From JBCBWG01 sp964579305 (lineage in GTDB: Bacteria > Pseudomonadota > Alphaproteobacteria > Rhizobiales > Hyphomicrobiaceae), in assembly GCA_964579305.1 (NCBI GenBank), contig CAZOGY010000165.1:1-6371 (forward strand): a stretch of 6,371 nucleotides of DNA, written 5' to 3'. The notes under the pieces are model-generated. The model saw only the letters and a program-made list of their open reading frames with translations. It was not told the origin of the DNA and did not search any database. Shown here one piece after another: positions 1 through 5,465 of this stretch. Position numbers and translations under genes: made by a program. The first letter of the stretch is position 1. Each line of letters starts with the position of its first letter.

Positions 1-828
1 GACGGCTGCGATCTTCAGGCCACCACGCAGCTTGTTGACGACCAGCGTTGCAAGCGCTTCGCCTTCGACATCTTCCGCAATGATGAGGAGCGGCTTGCCC
101 GTCTGCACGACAGCTTCGAGGACCGGAAGCATAGCCTGCAGGTTCGACAGCTTTTTCTCGTGGATGAGGATATAGGGATCCTCAAGCTCAGCGATCATCT
201 TGTCGGCGTTGGTGATGAAGTACGGCGAGAGATAGCCGCGGTCGAACTGCATACCTTCGACGACTTCAAGCTCGGTCTCGAGCGACTTGGCTTCTTCGAC
301 GGTGATAACGCCTTCGTTGCCAACTTTCTGCATGGCTTCTGAGATCATGGCGCCGATCTCTTTTTCGCCGTTGGCAGAAATGGTGCCGACCTGAGCGATC
401 TCAGAGCTGTCGATGACCACAACCGACTATTCGCCGATCGCCTTGACGACGTCGATGACGGCTTTGTCGATACCGCGCTTCAGATCCATCGGGTTCATGC
501 CGGCGGCGACAGCCTTGAGGCCTTCACGCACGATCGCCTGCGTCAGAACGGTCGCCGTTGTGGTACCGTCACCAGCAACGTCGTTGGTTTTCGAAGCGAC
601 TTCGCGCACCATCTGGGCGCCCATGTTCTCGAACTTGTCCTCAAGCTCGATCTCTTTGGCGACCGTGACGCCGTCCTTCGTCGTGCGCGGCGCACCGAAC
701 GATTTTTCGAGGATCACGTTGCGGCCTTTTGGGCCAAGCGTCACTTTCACAGCGTTGGCGAGGATATCAACGCCGCGCACCATTTTCTCGCGGGCATCCG
801 CGGAAAACTTGACGTCTTTTGCAGCCAT
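1..828 (-). pseudogene. groEL: groEL, 60 kDa chaperonin: 5' half, interrupted by an in-frame amber codon, cut by the window edge
   Basis: GroEL is the ATP-driven cytoplasmic folding chamber that works with GroES. The first 133 residues match the family closely: TLGPKG (residues 30-35) and GDGTTTATVL (86-95, with the catalytic Asp87) form the ATP site of the equatorial domain. Codon 134 is TAG (427-429). The same frame then continues without gaps through intermediate and apical-domain sequence: IAQVGTISANG, VGNEGVITVEEAK, VEGMQFDRGYLSPYF, AEDVEGEALATLVVNKLRGG. Counting residues against E. coli GroEL as I remember it places the TAG at Leu134 with no insertion or deletion. The ATG at 826-828 has GGAGAC (834-839) five bases upstream. 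groES ends 60 bp upstream, so the two are co-transcribed. The C-terminal half lies outside the window. As written, the product would be a 133-residue fragment lacking the apical domain. A base-calling error or a second groEL copy in the genome are the obvious explanations. Identity is very secure; functional status is not. Confidence 0.93.
427..429 (-). other. In-frame TAG (codon 134) inside groEL
   Basis: On the minus strand the codons read GGC GAA TAG TCG GTT GTG GTC, inside an otherwise continuous groEL frame from 828 to 1. The residue count to the conserved AQVGTISAN motif equals that of E. coli GroEL, so this is a substitution and not a frameshift. I see no ribosome binding site suitably placed for a restart just downstream; the nearest in-frame GTG (418-420) has a purine-rich AAGG about 20 bases away. 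TAG also ends suyA directly after its conserved C-terminus (3851-3853), which argues that TAG is a normal stop here. Confidence 0.9.
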
Positions 829-888
829 TGTGCGTCTCCAAATGACGTGGATTGATTAGGATTTGAGAGGGTTTGTCGGCGGCGACCT

Positions 889-1179
889 TTAGGCGTCGAG
901 AACGCCCATGATGTCGCTTTCTTTCATGATCAAGAGGTCTTCACCGTCGATCTTGACCTCGGTGCCGGACCACTTGCCGAACAGGATGCGGTCACCCACT
1001 TTGACGTCGAGCGCGACGATTTCGTTGTCATCGCCCCGTGCGCCTGGGCCAACAGCAACAACTTCGCCTTGCTGTGGCTTTTCAGCGGCCGTATCGGGAA
1101 TGATGATGCCGCCTGCTGACTTCGTTTCCTGCTCGACGCGTTTGACGACAACGCGGTCGTGGAGGGGACGGAATTTCAT
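889..1179 (-). CDS. groES: groES, 10 kDa co-chaperonin
   Basis: GroES forms the heptameric lid that caps GroEL and closes the folding chamber in the cytoplasm. The 96-residue product has the standard family length. It starts MKFRPLHDRVVVKR, carries the mobile loop that contacts GroEL (about residues 17-34, with SAGGIIIPDTA), the VGPG turn (43-46), and the conserved VGDRILFGKWSGTEVKIDGE and LLIMKESDIMGVL segments. A longer in-frame reading would start at 1284, but it would run back through the operator and promoter. The ATG at 1177-1179 has a strong GGAGAAGG (1185-1192) five bases upstream and matches the family N-terminus, so I chose it. It is the first gene of the groES-groEL operon, with a CIRCE element about 50 bp upstream, so heat-inducible HrcA repression is expected. 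Nothing is abnormal in the protein itself. Confidence 0.97.
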   Translation of the reverse strand: MKFRPLHDRVVVKRVEQETKSAGGIIIPDTAAEKPQQGEVVAVGPGARGDDNEIVALDVKVGDRILFGKWSGTEVKIDGEDLLIMKESDIMGVLDA

Positions 1180-1220
1180 CTCAGCCTTCTCCCATCTGGG
1201 TTGCTTTGATTGACATTGCT

Positions 1221-1237
1221 GAGTGCTGTTAGCACTC
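1221..1237. repeat. Extra CIRCE half-site forming a second, overlapping palindrome
   Basis: GAGTGCT (1221-1227) and AGCACTC (1231-1237) are inverted copies separated by GTT; one further T/A pair extends each arm (1220 and 1238). The AGCACTC copy is shared with the CIRCE element, so three half-sites lie in a row and the middle one can pair with either neighbour. In the groES leader RNA this would give two mutually exclusive hairpins. Whether it binds HrcA or only affects RNA folding is inference. Confidence 0.75.
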
Positions 1238-1257
1238 ACCGTTGCGAGTGCTAACAG
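1226..1257 (-). promoter_or_regulatory. CIRCE operator (HrcA binding site) with 12-bp arms
   Basis: The arms CTGTTAGCACTC (1226-1237) and GAGTGCTAACAG (1246-1257) are a perfect 12-bp inverted repeat. They contain the CIRCE half-sites TTAGCACTC and GAGTGCTAA. CIRCE is the known operator of the heat-shock repressor HrcA in front of groESL and dnaK operons. The spacer here is 8 bases (1238-1245), whereas the consensus spacer is 9. The element lies about 50 bp upstream of the groES start, close to the predicted transcription start, as expected for repression and for a stem-loop in the mRNA leader. Confidence 0.93.
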
Positions 1258-1534
1258 TCGCGGCGGAGCTAGTAGCCTGGCCACGCCCTGTCAAGACGTC
1301 GCCTCACATTTTTTCGCGGTTGCGTGAGGTTGTAGGGGGGCGCGGACTTGGAACTTTGCCGCCAACGGCCGGCGAGACCGTGCGACCGCACGCGCATGGC
1401 GACGCGGTTCACCTGGCTCGCGTCGGCAACCTGCCCTCCAGCGGTAAACGAACCGTTAATCAGCGGACGTCTCTGGCACACTTAGCGCAGATGCCGCGGA
1501 CGATCCTCCAAGGCCACCGCGCACCTGCCGACGC
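1255..1534. other. Intergenic region upstream of groES, no gene seen
   Basis: Beyond the groESL promoter and one edge of CIRCE, this stretch holds only short open frames with no recognisable protein features and no convincing ribosome binding sites. CCTCAC (1302-1307) and GTGAGG (1324-1329) can pair weakly around a T-rich stretch. It also forms the 3' flank of the SDR-like gene that ends at 1535, but I see no clear intrinsic terminator for a gene read leftwards. Confidence 0.5.
1266..1294 (-). promoter_or_regulatory. Probable groESL promoter
   Basis: A perfect TTGACA -35 box lies on the minus strand at 1294-1289, in the context CTTGACA. At 17-base spacing the -10 position (1271-1266) reads TAGCTC, a poor match; TACTAG sits at a shorter, 14-base spacing. 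The start point would fall just upstream of the CIRCE element, which fits the usual promoter-operator layout. The -35 box is convincing. The exact -10 box and the sigma factor (housekeeping or RpoH) are not settled by the sequence. Confidence 0.5.
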
Positions 1535-2278
1535 TTAGACCGCGGCGAGTTCGGGCTTGAAGACCAATCCCGAGAAGGCATTTTCCGCATGCCGCGCGCC
1601 AAGCTCGTTGACGATTGCGATCAGCCGATCGCCACCGGTTGTGTCATCGGCCTCCGCGTCTTCAGCTGCAACCGGGCCAATGGCATTGACGGCGATGCCT
1701 GCATCCGCCCAGCGTTCAGCCAACGCACGCGTTGCGCCAGCTAATCCGGAGCCGACCAAGGCGGCCAGTAATGTATCGGCCGGAGATCCACTGGGTACAA
1801 TTTCAACGACGTTGAGCACAAGCCCAGCACGCCACGTCAGGCCCATCCGATTGGCCGCAACATGGCTTGCGGCGACGGCCGATCCAAGGACGTCCTCAAG
1901 CGCCGTGTCCAATTGCTCGGTTTCGCCAAGGCTTTCGGCGAAATCCGCCAGCGCAACGGGCACCACGTTGACAACAAGATCGAGCGAACCCTGGACAATT
2001 GCGGCATCTGCGGTGAACCGCATGGCCGTCTGAGGCGCCTCCAGTGCGCCCGACCAAGCCGAGACCAGGCTGTTTTGCGCGGAGATGTCTGCCACAAGCG
2101 CCGCGACGGCATCACTGGTGGCCCGCGCATGCAGCACGATGCGATCACCACGCGCAGCAAGCGACCGCACAAGCGCGATGCTCTGCACGCTGGCGACGCC
2201 CGATATTAACACGCGGCGACGTTGGCGACGGGGATTTGACGATGACACGTGTCCCGGATCTTTCACGCTCGGCAACAT
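1535..2278 (-). CDS. Degenerate short-chain dehydrogenase/reductase (SDR)-like protein
   Basis: The 247-residue product has the length and order of segments of a classical SDR with a Rossmann fold. After a basic N-terminus (residues 17-22), RRVLISGVASVQSIALVRSL (21-40) takes the place of the cofactor-binding TGxxxGxG motif. LDLVVNVVP (99-107) takes the place of the NNAG strand. LVLNVVEIVPSG (153-164) matches the strand that normally carries the catalytic Ser. GLAGATRALAERWADAGIAV (178-197) followed by NAIGP matches the helix after the active-site YxxxK. The glycine motif is incomplete, and by my alignment both the catalytic Tyr and Lys are missing (Ala and Gly instead). It is therefore probably not an active oxidoreductase of the usual type. 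The HARATSDAV stretch and VNAIGP recall the pteridine reductase/FolM branch, with low certainty. The ATG at 2276-2278 has a purine-rich GGAGGAAGG (2285-2293) upstream. The gene ends at TAA (1535-1537). No partner gene is seen beside it. Confidence 0.75.
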   Translation of the reverse strand: MLPSVKDPGHVSSSNPRRQRRRVLISGVASVQSIALVRSLAARGDRIVLHARATSDAVAALVADISAQNSLVSAWSGALEAPQTAMRFTADAAIVQGSLDLVVNVVPVALADFAESLGETEQLDTALEDVLGSAVAASHVAANRMGLTWRAGLVLNVVEIVPSGSPADTLLAALVGSGLAGATRALAERWADAGIAVNAIGPVAAEDAEADDTTGGDRLIAIVNELGARHAENAFSGLVFKPELAAV

Positions 2279-2323
2279 GGCTACCCTTCCTCCCCGTCAA
2301 GTGCGAACGGGGTCAATCCACTG

Positions 2324-2365
2324 CGATTCGGGTTTACGAGTCCTAACTGGATGTCCGATTCGGGT
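2324..2365. repeat. Direct repeat CGATTCGGGT x2, 32 bp apart
   Basis: Two identical 10-bp copies lie at 2324-2333 and 2356-2365. The 32-bp period is about three turns of the helix, which would place both copies on the same face of the DNA. This spacing is compatible with a regulator site for one or both divergent genes, but no known consensus is recognised and chance is possible. Confidence 0.4.
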
Positions 2366-2562
2366 CGTCGCTTGACGGAAGTAAGACACACCCGGGCCAT
2401 TGCCGGGATGGGTTGCTGCCACAATGAACGTAACCCAGCCATAGCCCAAGCACCATGGTCGGCAACGCACGATGGCGCCACGAGCCAGCAAACAAAACGC
2501 GATTTCACCCAACACGACCGTTGAGCAGGCCGATGCAACCGTGGTTAAACCGCGCCGCATAC

Positions 2563-2580
2563 ATGGCCGAAAGCGGCCAT
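2563..2580 (+). promoter_or_regulatory. Short perfect hairpin just upstream of a ribosome binding site
   Basis: ATGGCCG (2563-2569) and CGGCCAT (2574-2580) form a 7-bp GC-rich stem with loop AAAG. It ends eight bases before the GGAGG (2589-2593) of the following gene. In the mRNA it could influence translation or stability; on DNA it could be a small operator. Function is inferred only from position. Confidence 0.4.
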
Positions 2581-2599
2581 CCCACGCTGGAGGCTGGCA

Positions 2600-3115
2600 A
2601 TGGTTGGACGGATTTGCGGCACGTTGCGCCAAACTCTTGCGGCATGGCTGACATTTGCCGCTGTGATCAGCGCTGCAGCAGCGCTTCCCGCGCAGGCAGC
2701 CTGTGACCCGGACGCATTGGAAACGTTCTTGGCCGATCGTGTATTCACGCTGTCCGCGAAGGAAAAGATCGGCATCTACGCTGCCGAGCTCTACCGCTAT
2801 TACGGCAAGCGGGATCAGACGCGGGATGCCGTTTACCGCGCAATGCGCCGCTGGGAGACCCGCTGGCCGGACCGAATTTACAAATACATGCGCATTGTCG
2901 ACTACCGCGAGACCGAAGCTGGCGACGCCTGCCGCGTTGATTTTGATTACAAATTCATCGCGTACGACCCGCGCCGCGACCGCACGTCGGCCGGCCTCGG
3001 GCGCACCACCCTTGTTTTGGCCGAACGCTCACCCGGCGGCCCTTTGCGCATTGTCGGTGAATGGGGCGATGTGCTTTGCCGCGGCTTGTCGAAGTTTAAC
3101 CGCAGCCGCTGCTGA
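2600..3115 (+). CDS. Small exported protein with signal peptide, function unknown
   Basis: The 171-residue product begins with a typical Sec signal peptide: positive residues (R4, R10), a hydrophobic core (about 13-29), and a cleavage site after LPAQA near residue 33. The mature part of about 138 residues has four cysteines (35, 111, 160, 171) that could form disulfides in the periplasm. The stretch LYRYYGKRDQT (64-74) with WETRWPDRIYKY (85-96) resembles a tyrosine- and RWP-rich segment that I recall from periplasmic NTF2-like domains of alphaproteobacteria; that resemblance is from memory and tentative. The ATG at 2600 has GGAGG (2589-2593) six bases upstream. The next gene begins 19 bp after the stop, so the two may form an operon. 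I do not recognise a specific function. Confidence 0.8.
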   Translation: MVGRICGTLRQTLAAWLTFAAVISAAAALPAQAACDPDALETFLADRVFTLSAKEKIGIYAAELYRYYGKRDQTRDAVYRAMRRWETRWPDRIYKYMRIVDYRETEAGDACRVDFDYKFIAYDPRRDRTSAGLGRTTLVLAERSPGGPLRIVGEWGDVLCRGLSKFNRSRC

Positions 3116-3134
3116 ACCAACCGCCGAGGGTGTC

Positions 3135-3467
3135 TTGACCTACGTTTACGGCCTCATTCGTGTGGCGGCCTCGACTTTTGCCGTGGCCGCCGGCCTGCTG
3201 GGTTGGCCGCTTTGGACGCTTGCGATCGCGATACCGGTCCACACAGCCGCAAGCTATTTCTTCTCCAAATCCCTGTACGATGAAATGCTGGCCCGCCTGG
3301 ATCGCGATGGCGCCTCGCGGGAGCAGCGGGAATGGGCCAAATTCTACCAAGCCTTTTGGGTGCGCGAACTGGCCCTTGCCTTCGTGAAACTGGGTATCGG
3401 CTACGCCATCGGGTTCTGGATCGGCAACGTGCTTGCGGTCCCATCGACGCCAGGCCCCGCCGCATAG
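3135..3467 (+). CDS. Small three-helix inner-membrane protein, function unknown
   Basis: The product of about 110 residues has three hydrophobic segments: about residues 4-22 (YGLIRVAASTFAVAAG), 24-43 (PLWTLAIAIPVHTAASYFF) and 78-102 (ELALAFVKLGIGYAIGFWIG). A charged loop (44-77, with DEMLARLDRDGASREQREW) joins the last two. The frame stays open upstream through the preceding gene, so the start must be chosen. I prefer TTG at 3135 because GAGGG (3126-3130) lies close upstream and the protein then starts just before the first helix. An ATG at 3069 would overlap the preceding gene and add a cysteine- and alanine-rich tail without family features; a GTG at 3162 would cut the first helix. Close spacing to the exported protein suggests co-expression. 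I do not recognise the family. Confidence 0.65.
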   Translation: MTYVYGLIRVAASTFAVAAGLLGWPLWTLAIAIPVHTAASYFFSKSLYDEMLARLDRDGASREQREWAKFYQAFWVRELALAFVKLGIGYAIGFWIGNVLAVPSTPGPAA

Positions 3468-3565
3468 CTGCCAGACCCCGGTTGCGGCAGCGCATACGTT
3501 GACGCCATCGTCCATCTCCGACATCTGTCAGCGCGATAAGCAGAACAGATAGGGGAGATACGTGC

Positions 3566-3853
3566 GTGGCCATCCCACAGTTTCTGGTCCATAGCCCGAA
3601 GGACAACGTCGGCGTCGTCGTCGTCGAGGGGCTGACCGCAGGGACCGAGATGCTCGGTGTGATCACCGAAGACAACTCCGAATTGCGGCTGACCGCAAAA
3701 CACGACATTCCAATCGGCCACAAGGTCGCGCTGACGGACCTCGCGGAAGGCACCACGATCATCAAATACGGCGAAGATATCGGCAAAATGATCGCGGCCG
3801 CCGGCGAAGGTGACCACGTCCACGTGCATAACCTCAAGACCAAACGCTGGTAG
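3566..3853 (+). CDS. suyA: SuyA-like small subunit of (2R)-sulfolactate sulfo-lyase (SAF domain, UxaA family)
   Basis: This 95-residue protein is a stand-alone SAF domain of the kind found at the N-terminus of altronate dehydratase UxaA. Visible features are DNVGVVVVEGLTAGTEM (13-29), IPIGHKVALTDLAEG (48-62), the IIKYGEDIG segment (65-73) and the histidine-rich HVHVHNLKTKRW C-terminus (84-95). IGHK, IKYG and the HxHxHN histidines are conserved in the family. In SuyAB the small subunit pairs with SuyB to release sulfite from 3-sulfolactate, giving pyruvate, in the cytoplasm. The KTKRW ending and the separate small/large arrangement fit SuyA better than the fused UxaA. The other possibility is the small subunit of another UxaA-type dehydratase. 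The start is GTG (3566-3568) with AGGGGAGA (3551-3558) eight bases upstream. The presumed partner lies 321 bp downstream. Confidence 0.75.
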   Translation: MAIPQFLVHSPKDNVGVVVVEGLTAGTEMLGVITEDNSELRLTAKHDIPIGHKVALTDLAEGTTIIKYGEDIGKMIAAAGEGDHVHVHNLKTKRW

Positions 3854-4174
3854 CGAAAACACGCATGAAGCGCGCGCCAATGGCCCACCTTCACGCGCTG
3901 AAGTTCTAGCCTGCAATCGCCCGCAATGGACGCCGCCAACAACGTCGGCAGCCATTCACACGCGGAAGTTGCCCAACGATCGGCAAGGACGACGGCGAAT
4001 CTTATCGGCCTCGCGACGCAACCGCTCGCAACCACTAATTGTCGTTGCCAGCCAACAGGCGCCGGCGTGCGGCCCGATCGGAAGACCGACCGCACCAGGA
4101 CGACGCGCCAAACCAGCATAAGCGCACAACGCGCGGAACTGAAATAATCCAGCCGCTCAAGGAGGAGCGCCCCG
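3854..4174. other. Long gap between suyA and suyB, no convincing gene
   Basis: The 321 bp between the two presumed subunit genes holds only low-quality open frames, such as 3926-4147 (73 codons, rich in Arg, Thr and Ala, no clear ribosome binding site, no recognisable fold). A loose inverted pair, AGCGCG near 3869 and CGCGCT near 3894, lies after suyA and is not a convincing terminator. The region ends with the strong AAGGAGG (4159-4165) of suyB. It may hold a separate promoter for suyB or a leader that sets subunit ratio; nothing in the sequence proves this. Confidence 0.5.
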
Positions 4175-5356
4175 ATGGCATCGAAATACGCAAACCTGAC
4201 ATTCAAAGGCTATCGCCGCGACAACGGCCGCGTCGGCGTGCGCAATCACGTCGTCATTCTGCCGGTCGATGACATTTCGAACGCAGCCTGCGAAGCGGTC
4301 GCCAATAACATCAAAGGCACGATTGCCCTGCCGCACGCCTACGGCCGTCTGCAATTCGGCGCCGATCTCGATCTGCATTTTCGCACCATGATCGGCACTG
4401 GCGCGAACCCAAACGTCGCCGCCTGTGTGGTGATTGGCATCGAACCGGGCTGGACCAAGAAGATCGTGGACGGCATCGCGGAAACCGGCAAACCGGTCGC
4501 CGGATTTTCCATCGAGCAAAACGGCGACCTCAAAACAATTATGGACGCCAGCCGCAAAGCCAAAGAGTTCGTCCATTATGCAACGGAACTCCAGCGCGAA
4601 GAATGTGCTGTTTCCGATCTGTGGGTCTCCACGAAATGCGGCGAAAGCGACACCACAACCGGCCTTGGCTCTTGCCCAACCGTCGGCAATATGTACGACA
4701 AACTGATCCCCGAAGGCATTTACGGCTGTTTTGGTGAAACCTCGGAGATCACGGGCGCAGAACACATCTGCAAAGCGCGCGCGATCAACGAAGAGGTTGG
4801 CGAGCGCTGGTATGCCATGTGGAAGGCTTACCAGGACGACGTCATCGAGGCGCACAAAGTCGACGACCTGTCCGAAAGCCAGCCAACCAAAGGCAATATC
4901 GAAGGCGGCTTGACCACCATCGAGGAAAAGGCCCTCGGCAATCTGGAAAAAATTGGCCGTGAATGCCGCTATATCGACATTCTCGATCCAGCCGAAGCGC
5001 CCAAAGCGGGCGCCGGCCTCTATTATATGGACACGTCGTCGGCCGCCGCAGAATGCGTCACCCTGATGGCTGCCGGCGGCTACGCCGTGCACACCTTCCC
5101 GACCGGCCAGGGCAACGTGATCGGCAACCCGATCGTGCCGGTTATCAAAATCACGGCCAACCCGCGCACCGTGCGCACGATGTCGGAACACGTCGACGTT
5201 GACGTCTCTGGTATCCTGCGGCGCGAAATGACGCTTGATGATGCCGGCGATGCGCTGATCGACATGATCGTGCGCACCGCCAACGGCCGCAACACCGCCG
5301 CCGAAGCGCTTGGCCACCGCGAATTCGTCATGACCAAGCTCTATCGCAGCGCGTAA
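4175..5356 (+). CDS. suyB: SuyB-like large subunit of (2R)-sulfolactate sulfo-lyase (UxaA family)
   Basis: The 393-residue product matches the UxaA / D-galactarate dehydratase fold without the N-terminal SAF domain, which is supplied by the separate upstream gene. Family landmarks in order are GYRRDNGRVGVRNHVVILPV (12-31), GTGANPNVAACVVIGIEPGW (74-93), STKCGESDTTTG (152-163), GETSEITGAEH (187-197), KGNIEGGLTTIEEKALGN (239-256), FPTGQGNVIGNPIVPVIKI (308-326) and ANGRNTAAEALGHREF (369-384). Where UxaA has GCSQLGDD, this protein has GRLQFGAD (57-64), so that cysteine is Arg. From memory this is the SuyB type, which cleaves the C-S bond of (2R)-3-sulfolactate to pyruvate and sulfite with its small subunit. 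Another hydroxyacid dehydratase of this family is the alternative. ATG at 4175 follows a perfect AAGGAGG nine bases upstream. No sulfite-handling or sulfolactate-oxidising gene is visible inside the window. Confidence 0.75.
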   Translation: MASKYANLTFKGYRRDNGRVGVRNHVVILPVDDISNAACEAVANNIKGTIALPHAYGRLQFGADLDLHFRTMIGTGANPNVAACVVIGIEPGWTKKIVDGIAETGKPVAGFSIEQNGDLKTIMDASRKAKEFVHYATELQREECAVSDLWVSTKCGESDTTTGLGSCPTVGNMYDKLIPEGIYGCFGETSEITGAEHICKARAINEEVGERWYAMWKAYQDDVIEAHKVDDLSESQPTKGNIEGGLTTIEEKALGNLEKIGRECRYIDILDPAEAPKAGAGLYYMDTSSAAAECVTLMAAGGYAVHTFPTGQGNVIGNPIVPVIKITANPRTVRTMSEHVDVDVSGILRREMTLDDAGDALIDMIVRTANGRNTAAEALGHREFVMTKLYRSA

Positions 5357-5368
5357 CCAAAAAACCGA

Positions 5369-5397
5369 CGCGGCGTCCGTGACCATCAGGCGCCGCG
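5369..5397 (+). terminator. Weak hairpin after suyB
   Basis: CGCGGCG (5369-5375) and CGCCGCG (5391-5397) form a 7-bp GC stem with a 15-base loop, 12 bases after the suyB stop. No T-run follows, so it is at best an atypical terminator or an mRNA-stabilising stem. The next gene begins 109 bp after suyB. Confidence 0.3.
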
Positions 5398-5465
5398 CTC
5401 CTCCCCTTGATCCGCCGTCGATCCTGTGTCACCCGCGCGGCAAACAACCGGCGAGGTGATCACGC

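Larger units (their letters stand above)
2279..2599. other. Divergent intergenic region, no gene seen
   Basis: This 321-bp region separates the minus-strand SDR-like gene from the plus-strand exported protein, and should hold promoters for both. A 10-bp direct repeat CGATTCGGGT occurs at 2324-2333 and 2356-2365, 32 bp apart. CCGTCAAG (2295-2302) and CTTGACGG (2371-2378) form an inverted pair around it. ATGGCCG and CGGCCAT (2563-2580) form a hairpin close to the next gene. I could not assign a promoter with confidence. Open frames here have no protein-like features. Confidence 0.5.

Noticed and set aside
427..429. Recoding of TAG (pyrrolysine or reassigned stop code)
   Set aside because: suyA ends at TAG immediately after its conserved C-terminus, and read-through would reach TGA after four more codons; there is no support for a non-standard code.
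413..859. 148-codon plus-strand open frame opposite groEL
   Set aside because: It is the complementary-strand shadow of the groEL coding sequence; its protein is low-complexity Ser/Thr/Ala sequence with no family features.
1242..1538. 98-codon plus-strand open frame upstream of groES
   Set aside because: It starts inside the CIRCE element and shows no protein-like pattern.
2521..2550. Possible promoter TTGAGC ... TTAAAC for the exported protein
   Set aside because: The -10 match is poor and spacing is 18 bases; too weak to list as a promoter.
3467..3491. Hairpin GCTGCC / GGCAGC at the end of the membrane-protein gene
   Set aside because: Only a 6-bp stem with a 13-base loop and no T-run; not a convincing terminator.
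3926..4147. 73-codon plus-strand open frame in the suyA-suyB gap
   Set aside because: Composition is biased (Arg, Thr, Ala, Gln), no clear ribosome binding site, no fold recognised; not enough to call a gene.
3154..4206. 350-codon minus-strand open frame covering suyA and the gap
   Set aside because: It runs antisense to two genes and has no recognisable features or ribosome binding site that I could support.
4157..5386. 409-codon minus-strand open frame opposite suyB
   Set aside because: It is longer than suyB itself, but suyB has a perfect ribosome binding site and clear family motifs, while the antisense protein is His/Asp/Ala/Phe-rich with no recognisable domain. Long antisense frames are common in GC-rich genes.
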